From CAZCCC01 sp964497245 (GTDB taxonomy: Bacteria > Patescibacteriota > Patescibacteriia > Buchananbacterales > UBA6539), in NCBI GenBank assembly GCA_964497245.1, contig CAZCCC010000002.1:1-62482 (forward strand): a DNA stretch of 62,482 bases, given 5' to 3'. The translations under genes were made by a program, and so were the position numbers. The notes under the pieces are model-generated. The model worked only from the letters and a program-made list of their open reading frames with translations, was not told where the DNA came from and did not search any database. Shown one piece after another: positions 15,453-24,890 of this stretch. The stretch's first letter is position 1; each line of letters begins with the position of its first letter.

Positions 15453-18346
15453 TATGGCGTATAGTTGATTTTTACTTTTTCCAAAATAGGAGTATTGTTG
15501 CCGTCGCCGGCTAGCTCCGCCCGATACCTTATCCATTGATTAAAATTCAGTTCAGCCGGGATTATTGTGCCTAAAGATTCAGTAAAATAACTCCCGCTGC
15601 CGAACTCGCCATACCAGTCGCTCCAACTGCCCGGCACTCCGGCCAAATCAGGAGCGGTCTGAATCTGCATCTTAATATTGCATGACGGGTTGCAGCTTGG
15701 AATTATTTCATCCCATTCAATAATATTAAATGAGGAAGGTGCTGCCGCATTATAAGCCGAGGAAACAAAGTAACCAAAAGTCGCATAACCGCCATTACCG
15801 CTAGACTGGCCCCAGCCAATTCTGACATTCCTTAACTGGATTTGCTGGCTGCCATTGCCAGCTAAAAAAGCCTTAAATACTATCTGACTGGTTGTTGTTG
15901 GATATGAAGAAATATTAGAATTAATTACCTCTGCGGTATTATAATTATCTCCTCCGGCATTAACCCAGCTGGAACCTGACCAATATTGCCAACTTAATCC
16001 ATTATCGCCTGACAACTGATAATATATTTCACCACCATTCTTGTCTGCAGTTTCAACTAAGCTGCTCCAACCTTCCAAGCCGGAAATCGTAAGCGAATTT
16101 ACTGGATGAATACTTGGACTATCAGCCGAATAGGAACCCGAGGTAATCCAACTGCACCCGCTTTGGCTACTACATAATACTTCCGTTAAATAATTTCCAC
16201 AATTATCCGATGTGCCAAAACAAGAACTTGGTTCGCTCCAATTAAGCAATACATTATCAAAAGCCCCGATTGCCGTACTTAAAAAAGAAAAAAGATTATT
16301 ATTATAGGTTCCCAAAACAGCCAGCTTAAGATAATACGTCCCAGGATCTTTAATTTTTGAAGAAATATCAAGATTAGAAATTCTAATCCAGTTTGTCGTA
16401 CCGGTAATTAATGGGCTTTGCCAAACATAGTCAGCTAAATTTGGCGCGCCGTTTTCTGTTTCAACAAAAACATAAAGATAAAAAGATGTTAATCCAAAAG
16501 AAAAATAGGTTGGTACTCGCCAATCAAAATTTAAAGAGCCGTTAAGATCTGCGACACTGATTTCAAAAGATTGCTGCCAATAACCGGAAATTAACCGGTT
16601 CCTTTGACCTCTTATCCTAATATTTATATAGCCATTTGGATTTCCACCAGTTGCCAGCCAATTGCCGTCAACTTGATTTGGCGTCTCCCAAGCGCTAAAA
16701 TTCCAATTATTAAAATTGGCGTCAAAAGAAGGATTTAAAGTGGAACCAAGAGTTCCTACTAGCCATGTACAACCGGCTTGATCTAGGCATAAGGGTGGGG
16801 TACTGAAGCTACTACAATCATCGGCTGCACCGCTGCATGTTCCACTTATTCCTTGATCAACAAAAAAAGCCATATTGTTGTTAACTTGAATTTTTGTCGG
16901 ATCATAAATATAATCTTGTTGCTCGCTAAAAGGCCAATCGTAAATTTTGGCACAGCTGATTTTTATTTCATCCAACATTACCTGCTGAGTGCCATCACCG
17001 GACAAAAAAGCTTTAAAATTTATTTGGCTAGTTGAAGTTGGAAAAGTACTAATATTATCATTAACATCAGATGCTAAATTATAATTATCAACTCCAGCCA
17101 AAACCCAATCACCATCATAATAGTACCAATCTGCTCCGTCGGAAATTTGATAATAAATTTCCCCTCCGCCTTTGTCGGCTGTTTCAAAAAAAGAAGTCCA
17201 ATTATTTATTCCGCTAACTAAATAAGCTTCTTTTGGGCTAACTTCAGGACTATCCGACGAATAACTTTCCAACCAGTTGCAGCCTGACTGATTTAGGCAG
17301 CTAGACTGCTCATCAAAAAAATCACAATTTAAAGGTATTCCGCTACAACTGCTACTTGCAATCCATTGGCACTGGTTGCAATTAACGCACGAATTCTGAT
17401 CAGGAAAAGAAAAGCAGTCAATTGTGCCAATACAATTTCCGCCCTGCCTAATACAACCTGCAGCATTACACCGACTGCATAAACCGGGAGGAATACCACT
17501 GCAAGAAGCAGTAGCGGAATTAGTGCAGTGACTCCCAAGCCAATTACAACCTGACTGATCTTGACAAGACTGCTGGCTCATAAAATGTAAACAATCGGTT
17601 GGAGTTCCTGTACATACTCCTTCTGGCCTCAGCTTGACATTGGAATCTACTATTTCAATTTTTCCTTCATCGTATTCATAATCGTCTTTTTGATCAAAAA
17701 GCCATGATTTTGTTCCACAACCATCGCTGAAAAAAGATTTTAAGCTAATCTGCCCACTAATATTATATTCAATATTAGAATCATCGTAATCATATCTTCT
17801 TTCATTATTCCAAACTGATTGGCCGGGACCGAAAACCCAATCAATTTGGGTCCAATCCCGACTCTGCCATGAAGTAATATAAGATTCAAGCTGAATTTGA
17901 TTGCTAAAACCATTAATACTATCATATTCAACTTTAGAAATGACTCTTTTTGAATATAAATCAATTTCAACTTCCGGCTGGGTACAATCAGCAATGTTTC
18001 CACCCAAATCACGGCAAATATTTTCAATCATAATTACCCTGCTATACTTTCCATCCAACAAATCAGGAGGAATGGTGAATTGCCAATGACCGAAAGATTT
18101 ATCCAGTCCAAACTCTCCATTTTGTAAAAAATTCCAGCCTTGACGGCGAATTGATCTTACTGCTTCAATCCCTTGTTGGGCATAAAAAACCGCTACTTCT
18201 CTTTCTTCTGCCTGAAAATTACTTCCATATGAATTAATCAGCATAAAGATTAAAGGAACGGAAAAAAGACTAAATAAAGCAATGGCTAAAATTATTTCAA
18301 CCAAACTTAGCCCTTTTTGGCATTTAAATTTATATAAATTAGCCAT
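15452..18346 (-). CDS. Giant Cys-rich pseudopilin, putative pilus-tip adhesin
   Basis: 964-aa secreted prepilin-like protein, roughly six times the size of a usual minor pilin. The class III signal KCQKGLSLVEIILAIALFSL is at residues 8-27. Four exact Cys modules (C-x6-C-x8-C-x2-Q-x-G-C-x-W) start at 245, 334, 504 and 709, with a degenerate Cys-rich stretch at 274-327. Two copies of a module of about 100 aa (363-463 and 740-843) share ADSP/SSDSP, GGEIYYQ, DNYN and KAFLxGxGxQQ. Between them, 535-702 looks like a carbohydrate-binding-type beta sandwich (NFNNWNFSAWE, YYLKLAVLG). Inferred role: tip adhesin or surface-binding subunit. Coupled by TAATG overlaps to both neighbours. Confidence 0.8.
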   Translation of the reverse strand: MANLYKFKCQKGLSLVEIILAIALFSLFSVPLIFMLINSYGSNFQAEEREVAVFYAQQGIEAVRSIRRQGWNFLQNGEFGLDKSFGHWQFTIPPDLLDGKYSRVIMIENICRDLGGNIADCTQPEVEIDLYSKRVISKVEYDSINGFSNQIQLESYITSWQSRDWTQIDWVFGPGQSVWNNERRYDYDDSNIEYNISGQISLKSFFSDGCGTKSWLFDQKDDYEYDEGKIEIVDSNVKLRPEGVCTGTPTDCLHFMSQQSCQDQSGCNWLGSHCTNSATASCSGIPPGLCSRCNAAGCIRQGGNCIGTIDCFSFPDQNSCVNCNQCQWIASSSCSGIPLNCDFFDEQSSCLNQSGCNWLESYSSDSPEVSPKEAYLVSGINNWTSFFETADKGGGEIYYQISDGADWYYYDGDWVLAGVDNYNLASDVNDNISTFPTSTSQINFKAFLSGDGTQQVMLDEIKISCAKIYDWPFSEQQDYIYDPTKIQVNNNMAFFVDQGISGTCSGAADDCSSFSTPPLCLDQAGCTWLVGTLGSTLNPSFDANFNNWNFSAWETPNQVDGNWLATGGNPNGYINIRIRGQRNRLISGYWQQSFEISVADLNGSLNFDWRVPTYFSFGLTSFYLYVFVETENGAPNLADYVWQSPLITGTTNWIRISNLDISSKIKDPGTYYLKLAVLGTYNNNLFSFLSTAIGAFDNVLLNWSEPSSCFGTSDNCGNYLTEVLCSSQSGCSWITSGSYSADSPSIHPVNSLTISGLEGWSSLVETADKNGGEIYYQLSGDNGLSWQYWSGSSWVNAGGDNYNTAEVINSNISSYPTTTSQIVFKAFLAGNGSQQIQLRNVRIGWGQSSGNGGYATFGYFVSSAYNAAAPSSFNIIEWDEIIPSCNPSCNIKMQIQTAPDLAGVPGSWSDWYGEFGSGSYFTESLGTIIPAELNFNQWIRYRAELAGDGNNTPILEKVKINYTP

Positions 18347-18858
18347 TACTTACTTATTAAACCTAAATTGGTTATTTGTATATTTTTTGATTCGCTGCTT
18401 GCCGAACTGTAAATAAAAACCGTGCCATAAGATGATGGCAGTCCCGAGTTAATTGAAAAATAAATTTCATCGCCAAAATCAGTAGTTATATCAAAAACAT
18501 CAGGATACTTTTCGTTTTGATCATAAGAAGTATCCCTACTGCTATAATTATTGCCTTTGAAAAAAATTATTTTTTTTTCCACATTATTAAAATAAACCCC
18601 CCAATCAGAACCGCTTTTTCCGCTTACTGCTTGATGACGGGCTCGTCTTAAAGTTTTGGCGGTTGTATCGGTATAAGTATATAAATCAGAAGATGTCTGG
18701 AAAATTTGTATAAAAGGAATACTTAATACCGAAACCATGGCAATTATAGCTATTACTAGACTTAACTCTATTAGAGTAAAACCTTTGCCATAAAAAGCTA
18801 GCGGCCGAAAAATAGAAAACAAAAGTTTATCGTCTTTTTCTTTTGTTCTTTTTATCAT
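18346..18858 (-). CDS. FimT/GspH-like prepilin
   Basis: 170-aa minor pilin from ATG 18856-18858 (MIKRTKEKDDK). A further upstream ATG would overlap pilC by more than 50 nt. A leader of about 25 residues is followed by YGKGFTLIELSLVIAIIAMV, with Glu+5, and then by TAKTLRRARHQAVSGKSGS, typical of GspH/FimT pseudopilins. The C-terminal half is beta-rich. Its stop overlaps the start of the giant pseudopilin (TAATG), so the two are probably made in fixed ratio. Confidence 0.82.
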   Translation of the reverse strand: MIKRTKEKDDKLLFSIFRPLAFYGKGFTLIELSLVIAIIAMVSVLSIPFIQIFQTSSDLYTYTDTTAKTLRRARHQAVSGKSGSDWGVYFNNVEKKIIFFKGNNYSSRDTSYDQNEKYPDVFDITTDFGDEIYFSINSGLPSSYGTVFIYSSASSESKNIQITNLGLISK

Positions 18859-18886
18859 TATTTTAATTTCTAATTGACAGGAATCT

Positions 18887-20113
18887 TTAGTTCCTGAATT
18901 GACCAGTAATTTGATAAATCGGCGAAATAACAGATATCGCAATGAATCCTACTGCTAATCCAACAAAAATTAAAAGCAATGGTTCCAAAATAGTTGTTAA
19001 GTTTTTTGTTGAATTATCCACCTCTTTGCCGAAATATTCCGACAAATATTCAAAAGACTCATCAAGTCTACCTGATTGTTCACCCACGCCAATCATTTTT
19101 ATAACCAATAAAGGAAAAATCGGCTTTCTTTTTGATTGCCTAAACGAGGCCATTGAATCTGAAAATCTTTTTCCTCTCTGAATCTGCGGTAATATTTTTT
19201 TTAATCTATCTTTATAAATAAAATTATTAGTGGTTTCCACGGCAATTTCAACGCCTCGATCAATTGTTAAACCGCTTTTAAGTAAAATCGCCAGAGTCCT
19301 GTTTATTAAAACCAGATTATAATTAATAATTATGCCTCCTAAAATAGGCATTTTAATCAGAGCCCAATGCCACGGTTTTTTAAAAAATCTCTGCCTTACC
19401 AAGACCCTGAATCCAATAAAAAATACCACCAGTCCGGCAAAAATCACCAAGCCATGTTTATCTGCAACTTCTGCGATCCAAAGCAAAAATCTGGTACTTG
19501 TCGGCAAATCAAAACTTAAACTTTTAAACAAGGCTGTTATCTTAGGTAAAACAAAATATACTAAGATAAGGCCCAATCCGAAAGTGGAAATAAATACGAT
19601 AGCCGGATAAAAAGCGGCATTTCTAATATTTTTTTTAAGTTCTAGCCTCTCCTCCATTTCATTGGTTAAATACTCTAAATTTTCTTGCAAAGTTCCACTT
19701 TCTTCGCCAACCTTGATTATATTTATAAATAATGAATCAAATACTTTTGGATATTTTGACATTGATCCGCTTAGACTCTGGCCCTTTTTTACTCCTTCCA
19801 AAACATTTTTTATAATTTTACCAAAATTCTTTGAAGGTGATTGATCAAAAATCACTTCCAAGGCTTCATTCAAATTAATCCCCGACTTAATCATCACTCC
19901 GAGATGTTTGGCAAACAAAACTTTTTCCATTAAAGAAACCCTGCCAATACTTAATTCGGAAAATCCAGTTTTGAATCTTCCCCGCGGAGAAATTTTTTTT
20001 ATAAACCAACCTTGGTCAATTAAAATTTTTGTTGCATCTTTTAAATTTTTGGCTTCAATAATCCCTTTTTCGGTCTGATTATTTTTGTTAAAAGCTGTGT
20101 ATTTAAATTTCAT
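18887..20113 (-). CDS. pilC: Type IV pilus inner-membrane platform protein PilC
   Basis: Polytopic membrane protein on which the PilB motor acts. At 408 aa it is full length. It has an N-terminal FKYTAFNKNNQTEKGIIEA segment and two T2SF domains (first about 70-190 with LGVMIKSGINLNEAL, second about 270-390 with LAILLKSGLTIDRGVEI). Three hydrophobic segments are visible (about 170-190, 215-235 and 375-400). It starts 4 nt after the pilB stop. Confidence 0.93.
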   Translation of the reverse strand: MKFKYTAFNKNNQTEKGIIEAKNLKDATKILIDQGWFIKKISPRGRFKTGFSELSIGRVSLMEKVLFAKHLGVMIKSGINLNEALEVIFDQSPSKNFGKIIKNVLEGVKKGQSLSGSMSKYPKVFDSLFINIIKVGEESGTLQENLEYLTNEMEERLELKKNIRNAAFYPAIVFISTFGLGLILVYFVLPKITALFKSLSFDLPTSTRFLLWIAEVADKHGLVIFAGLVVFFIGFRVLVRQRFFKKPWHWALIKMPILGGIIINYNLVLINRTLAILLKSGLTIDRGVEIAVETTNNFIYKDRLKKILPQIQRGKRFSDSMASFRQSKRKPIFPLLVIKMIGVGEQSGRLDESFEYLSEYFGKEVDNSTKNLTTILEPLLLIFVGLAVGFIAISVISPIYQITGQFRN

Positions 20114-20117
20114 AATT

Positions 20118-21803
20118 TTATTCCCTTGTGGCTCTTAATACTTCTTCAACTGTAGTTAACCCGGAAAGCGCTTTTTTTATTCCATCTTCAATCATTGTTT
20201 TCATTCCCTCTTCTTCCGCCTGTTTTCTTATTTCATCGGCATCGGACCTTTTCATTATCATTTCTCTAATCTTTTCCGAAACTGCCAAAACTTCAAAAAC
20301 TCCAATACGACCGGCATAACCGGTATTAGCACAGAGTTTGCAGCCTTTACCATAATAAAGCCTAATTTTCTTATCACCCTCTTTACCAAAATATTTTTCA
20401 ATTAACTCGGCTGAAAATTTTTCTTTCAATTGAGAAACCGCAATTTGGTTGCTTACGATGCAATTACTGCAAATTTTCCTAATTAGCCTTTGTCCAATAA
20501 TTATATTTACAGTTGAAGCCAATAAAAATGGCTCTATTCCCATTTTTAAAAACCTGGGCAGAGCAGTCGGCGCATCATTGGTATGAAGAGTAGAAAGAAC
20601 CAAATGTCCGGTCATGGCGGCATTAATTGCAATGTCAGCTGTTTCTTGGTCGCGGATTTCGCCAACCATTACAATATCAGGATCCTGACGTAAAATTGAA
20701 CGAAGACCGGCAGCAAATGTAAGATTAGTTTTGGGATTTACTTGGATCTGGTTTATACCGTCCATATCATATTCCACAGGGTCTTCAATTGTTGAAATAT
20801 TAACTTCTCGACGATTTAAGATTTTCAATATTGCATAAAGGCTTGTAGTTTTTCCCGATCCCGTCGGTCCGGTGGATAAAATCATACCATAAGGCTTTGA
20901 AATTTCACGCTTTAATTTAACTAAATCTTCACTGGAAAATCCCAAATCTTCAAGGTTAAACTGTCTGTTCCTCTCAGACAATAAACGTAAAACCACCTTT
21001 TCTCCTTCAATAATTGGAATAATTGAAACTCGGACATCCAACTTATCATGACCAAATTTCGCCCTAATTTTACCATCTTGAGCACTTCGGTGTTCATCAG
21101 TTCTTAATTTTGACAATATTTTCAATCGGGTAACCACTAAATCGTGGACGTTTTTTGGCAAATCAATTATGTCATGCAAAATACCGTCAATCCTGAAACG
21201 AACCAATGTTTTTTCTTCGTATGGCTCAATATGTATATCAGATGCGCCATTTTCATATGCATACTGTAAAACAGTTTCAACAATTTTAATTACTGGCAAA
21301 TCTTCCGCTTTAGAACTTTTTTTAGCCTCGCTGATATTTTCCTGAATTATATCAGCAAATTCATTCTGAATGCCTTTTTGGTAGCGCGACAAAGCTAATT
21401 TTATATTTTTTGAAGTCGTGTAATAAGGAAAAATCTCCAAGCCTGTCTTTTTGTTCATTAAATTAATGAGTTGAAAATCTCCTGGATTAGACATTGCTAG
21501 CTTTATTCCTCTCTCACTCTGTTCAAAAGCAATTACTCCTTGTTTTTCGGCCATAACTTTAGGAATAAGTTGAAGGATATTCTCTTCAATGGTCATTTTA
21601 CTTAAGTCAACAAAAGGATAGCCCATTTCATCGGCAATAATCTGACCGATGTGATCATCAGAAACCAAATCACTGTCAACCAAAATTTTAGCTAAAGGTT
21701 TTTTGTGTTCTTGCGCAGATTTAAAAGCAATCTCAAGCTTATCTTCTGGAATAATATCAAGAGTAGCAATTAAATCTCGTAATTTTTCATTGGAAATTTC
21801 CAT
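20118..21803 (-). CDS. pilB: Type IV pilus assembly ATPase PilB
   Basis: Hexameric motor that powers pilus extension. The 561-aa protein has an N-terminal MshEN/GSPII_E domain (residues about 1-150, ILVDSDLVSDDHIGQ). The core ATPase carries Walker A GPTGSGKTTSLYA, an Asp box (TIEDPVEY), Walker B (DPDIVMVGEIRDQETA) and a His box (LVLSTLHTNDA). The zinc tetra-Cys module is CSNC...CKLC. All motor motifs are intact. First gene of the pilus operon. A retraction ATPase (PilT) is not present in the window. Confidence 0.95.
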   Translation of the reverse strand: MEISNEKLRDLIATLDIIPEDKLEIAFKSAQEHKKPLAKILVDSDLVSDDHIGQIIADEMGYPFVDLSKMTIEENILQLIPKVMAEKQGVIAFEQSERGIKLAMSNPGDFQLINLMNKKTGLEIFPYYTTSKNIKLALSRYQKGIQNEFADIIQENISEAKKSSKAEDLPVIKIVETVLQYAYENGASDIHIEPYEEKTLVRFRIDGILHDIIDLPKNVHDLVVTRLKILSKLRTDEHRSAQDGKIRAKFGHDKLDVRVSIIPIIEGEKVVLRLLSERNRQFNLEDLGFSSEDLVKLKREISKPYGMILSTGPTGSGKTTSLYAILKILNRREVNISTIEDPVEYDMDGINQIQVNPKTNLTFAAGLRSILRQDPDIVMVGEIRDQETADIAINAAMTGHLVLSTLHTNDAPTALPRFLKMGIEPFLLASTVNIIIGQRLIRKICSNCIVSNQIAVSQLKEKFSAELIEKYFGKEGDKKIRLYYGKGCKLCANTGYAGRIGVFEVLAVSEKIREMIMKRSDADEIRKQAEEEGMKTMIEDGIKKALSGLTTVEEVLRATRE

Positions 21804-21950
21804 AATTTTATTGGAAAATCAATACAAAAGCCAGTATATAATTATTATTTTTAATTATCCAAACGATTGACTGATGGGTAAAATAAATGATAAAAAAGGC
21901 AATGAAACATAGAAGGCTAAAAACAAAAAATATCAACACCCCTTTATATA

Positions 21951-22334
21951 TTATTTCTTTAAAAAAAATTTTATTTTCTTTGCCACTTCGTCAAGGCTGA
22001 AATCGCTTTTTATCAAATGATCAGATGCACCAAGATCTTTTCCGTGTTTAATATCTTCCGGCTGCCCGAGATTTGACATTATTATAACCGGAACCTTTTT
22101 TGTCTTATTATTTTCCCTTATTTCTTTCAAAACTTCAAAACCATCTAAATCAGGAAGCATTATGTCTAATATAATTAAGTCTAAAACATTCCCACTTTCA
22201 ACCTTATCAATTGCTTCTTGTCCGCTTGAGGCTAAAAAAACTTCATAGCTGGAATCGGTAAGCATCCTACTTAACATTTTAGCTAAAAACTTATCATCTT
22301 CAACAATTAAAATTTTTTTATTATTGTTTTTCAT
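21951..22334 (-). CDS. Single-domain response regulator (CheY-like)
   Basis: 127-aa stand-alone receiver domain. The phosphoacceptor is Asp57 in LIILDIMLPDLDGFEVL; the acidic pair is in ILIVEDDKF (residues 11-14), the conserved Thr/Ser is in VPVIIMSNLG and the Lys is in LIKSDFS. It has no output domain, so it acts by protein contact. It lies 147 nt upstream of pilB on the same strand, which suggests pilus or motility control, but no cognate kinase is adjacent. Confidence 0.88.
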   Translation of the reverse strand: MKNNNKKILIVEDDKFLAKMLSRMLTDSSYEVFLASSGQEAIDKVESGNVLDLIILDIMLPDLDGFEVLKEIRENNKTKKVPVIIMSNLGQPEDIKHGKDLGASDHLIKSDFSLDEVAKKIKFFLKK

Positions 22335-22561
22335 AAAAAATATATTCAGATCAAGTTAATTATACCATATTTCTTAAGCAATAGCTACCACTTTCATCGC
22401 TACTACCCTGAACGATTTTAAGGCATTATTAATAAAAATTAAAAGTAGGCAGTTAATAAATCTTAAGAAATCGCTAAATAAGTGGCTTTAAAGCGGAAAT
22501 AATCTAATTTAATATATAATTTTTACAGTAAAAAATAACCTCAAAGCAGGTCTATTCGCTT

Positions 22562-23461
22562 TTAATTGCTAGCTGCCGGCTGAATTGAAACCTGATAAAT
22601 TGCAACAAACAGAATAACGGCTCCAAGCCATTGTGACCAGGAAAGCATATTTCCCCTAATCAGAAATTCTAACACAACTGCCGAGAGAGGAAAGGCCAAC
22701 TCACATATTGCCGAAACTGACGCTTTAACTTTTTTCAAACCATAATAATATAAAAACATAGCTAGCCCGCCTGAAGAAAAAATGATAATAATAAAAATCA
22801 AAAACTGCTTGATAGTAATTTCAGAAATCCTACTAAACCCTCCAAATGCTGCTGTAATCACAATCATAATTAAAGAAGCGAGTCCAAATCTCAAATAGGT
22901 GCCCATTTTAAAACTCACTTTTTGCAAAGCTCTTTTTGAAAAAACCGTTGATGACCCCCAAGAAAAAGCCGCACCTAAAGCAAATAGAGCGGCAAAAATT
23001 GTTTTTTCTCCAGTATTAAAATCCGGTAGAAAATCCTTAAAGGTGACAAAATAAGCAGCAATTATTGCAGTAACCGCCCAAAAGAAAAATTTCTTAGGCA
23101 ATTTTTCTTTTAAAAGTAAACTGGCTAAGGTTAAAGCAAAAACAGGCTGGAGTTTCTGAATCAAAACTACAATTGATAAATTTACATGATGTACATAAAA
23201 AAGAGCTTTTACAATAAACATTGTTCCCAATGCTCCACCAAACAGCGCTACCCAAAAAAATGCCAGCCAATCGGCTTTTCCCAATTCTTTTAACTCTTTT
23301 CTCTGCCTTATAAAGAACGGGAGCATTATCAAAAATGCAAAAAAATGCTCAATAAAAACGACAAGCGGAACCGACAGTCCATACAAAGACGGGCGAAGAA
23401 CTATACCATCAATTGCCCAGAGAAGAGCGGCGGCGATGATAAAAAGAGGTGCATAAATCAT
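22562..23461 (-). CDS. EamA/DMT-superfamily permease
   Basis: 299-aa inner-membrane transporter with about ten hydrophobic segments arranged as two EamA repeats (about 5-140 and 155-292). The repeat features LLKEKLPKKFFFWAV and ISELAFPLSAVVLEFLIRG are at the ends of the halves. Family members export metabolites or amino acids; the substrate cannot be read from sequence. It lies 20 nt downstream of the riboflavin kinase gene and may be co-transcribed. Confidence 0.85.
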   Translation of the reverse strand: MIYAPLFIIAAALLWAIDGIVLRPSLYGLSVPLVVFIEHFFAFLIMLPFFIRQRKELKELGKADWLAFFWVALFGGALGTMFIVKALFYVHHVNLSIVVLIQKLQPVFALTLASLLLKEKLPKKFFFWAVTAIIAAYFVTFKDFLPDFNTGEKTIFAALFALGAAFSWGSSTVFSKRALQKVSFKMGTYLRFGLASLIMIVITAAFGGFSRISEITIKQFLIFIIIIFSSGGLAMFLYYYGLKKVKASVSAICELAFPLSAVVLEFLIRGNMLSWSQWLGAVILFVAIYQVSIQPAASN

Positions 23462-23481
23462 AATAATAGCTATTAAAAAAA

Positions 23482-23850
23482 TCAGAAACCAAAAAATCTC
23501 TTGGCTGACTTAATATCCCTTCTAATTTGTTTTTTTAACATATACAAACTCGGAAATTTTTCAACTTCTCTAAATTTAAAAACCAGTCTTTTTGTGACTT
23601 TCGTATCATATAGATTTTCTTTAAAATTTAAAATGTGGGTTTCACATGTTGGACTTAAAAAATTAAAAGTTTTAAGCGGTCCAAGATGGGTTATTGCCGG
23701 ATATAATTTATCGCCAATTTTAACAAGAGAAAAATAAATTCCCCATTGGCTTTTTTTCACCGAACGGGGAACCACTATGTTAATTGTTGAAAATCCCAAC
23801 TTTTTTCCTTGCCTGCGACCGATTTTTACCCTTCCTTCCAAAACTAACAT
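23482..23850 (-). CDS. Stand-alone riboflavin kinase
   Basis: 122-aa protein matching the flavokinase (RibF C-terminal) domain, which converts riboflavin to FMN with ATP. The signature region GRVKIGRRQGKKLGFSTINI corresponds to the family's G-x-V-x-x-G-x3-GR-x-LGFPTANI; note FSTIN in place of FPTAN. The downstream THLGPLKTF and ETHILNF segments also fit (family THxG and E-HxxxF). The FAD synthetase half usually fused upstream is absent. It lies one base after the membrane-protein gene upstream. Confidence 0.8.
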   Translation of the reverse strand: MLVLEGRVKIGRRQGKKLGFSTINIVVPRSVKKSQWGIYFSLVKIGDKLYPAITHLGPLKTFNFLSPTCETHILNFKENLYDTKVTKRLVFKFREVEKFPSLYMLKKQIRRDIKSAKRFFGF

Positions 23851-23851
23851 A

Positions 23852-24640
23852 TCACTTTACGGAAGTGATGGCTCCTAGATTAACAATAAGTAATTCAAAA
23901 GCGCCGGCTAAAATAGAAAGCAAGAAAAATCCTAAAAACATTATCATGAAAGCTCCATTTATTATAAGCCCCAAATTACCTATTAAGATGCAGACAATAG
24001 CAAATACTAGAATCAGCGGCAAAAAAGAAATTAAAACAGCTAATATTGAATTTAAAACTTTATTTTCTTTAAATACATTGCCTAATATTTGTCCGAAACG
24101 ATACCAAAGAACCGCACTTAAACCCGAAAAAATAAAAATTAAAGCCAGCGGGAAAAAAACAAAAAATATTTCTTCAATATCCATTAAGGCCGCCAAGATT
24201 GAAATAAAAATAAAGCTAAAACAAAAAATTAAACCTAGAGAAACATTCAAGCCTAAAAGAATAAAGCCAAATTTCAAAATGGCCAATTTTGCAAGATTTT
24301 TTTTATGCTTCCTTGCTTTTGCTAATGTGTTAAAGTAGTTAAAAATATTTTTAACTACTTTAAATTTAAAAATCTTACTGTATATTTTTTTTAGCCTAGG
24401 GTGAAATCTGCCACTAATTCTGTCATAGCCATTTTTAATCATCAAAGTATAAATTCCCATTGCAAGTCCTAAAAATAAAATTGCCGGTAAAATCGGCAAA
24501 AATATTCCCAAAAAAGCAAGCAACAATACCAGAATTATTAAAAATAACAAGACTACTTCTACAGACAAGGCAAAAATTAAATTGGCTAATTCCCATGTTC
24601 CCATTTTTTTATTTTTTTTGATTTTTAATAATTTTTTCAT
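23852..24640 (-). CDS. Multi-pass membrane protein of unknown function
   Basis: 262 aa from ATG 24638-24640; ATGs at 24676, 24658 and 24604 are alternatives and no start has a clear ribosome site. About six hydrophobic segments are visible, at roughly 20-55 (VVLLFLIILVLLLAFLGIFL and following), 115-165, 175-195 and 210-255. A basic cytoplasmic loop (about 60-105) contains RISGRFHPRLKKIYSKIF. It resembles DUF456-like or other small CPR membrane proteins only loosely, and I do not assign a family. It is one base from the riboflavin kinase gene. Confidence 0.6.
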   Translation of the reverse strand: MKKLLKIKKNKKMGTWELANLIFALSVEVVLLFLIILVLLLAFLGIFLPILPAILFLGLAMGIYTLMIKNGYDRISGRFHPRLKKIYSKIFKFKVVKNIFNYFNTLAKARKHKKNLAKLAILKFGFILLGLNVSLGLIFCFSFIFISILAALMDIEEIFFVFFPLALIFIFSGLSAVLWYRFGQILGNVFKENKVLNSILAVLISFLPLILVFAIVCILIGNLGLIINGAFMIMFLGFFLLSILAGAFELLIVNLGAITSVK

Positions 24641-24668
24641 ATTTTTTATTGGTGACATAGAGTGAGTG

Positions 24669-24772
24669 TCCAGCACCCATTTTACGTATCAATGAATAAA
24701 AGCGTTGAATAATTTTTTTAAAAATTAAATAGATTTTTTGATTTAATTGCAACCAATAAAATAGGTGCTGGA
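24669..24772. repeat. 16-bp imperfect inverted repeat pair
   Basis: TCCAGCACCCATTTTA at 24669-24684 and its reverse complement with one mismatch at 24757-24772 enclose 72 nt of A/T-rich sequence. The arms flank the 5' region of the membrane-protein gene and could be a remnant of a small mobile element or a long-range hairpin. Confidence 0.5.
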
Positions 24773-24890
24773 TCGAGCCGAGCCGACAAAAAGCCAAAAA
24801 AGTTTAATAGCCTTTATTAATGACTTGGGTCAAAAAATTAGATCATCTGGCAAAATTTATTAATATAAACCCTTCTATAAAACTAAAAAT

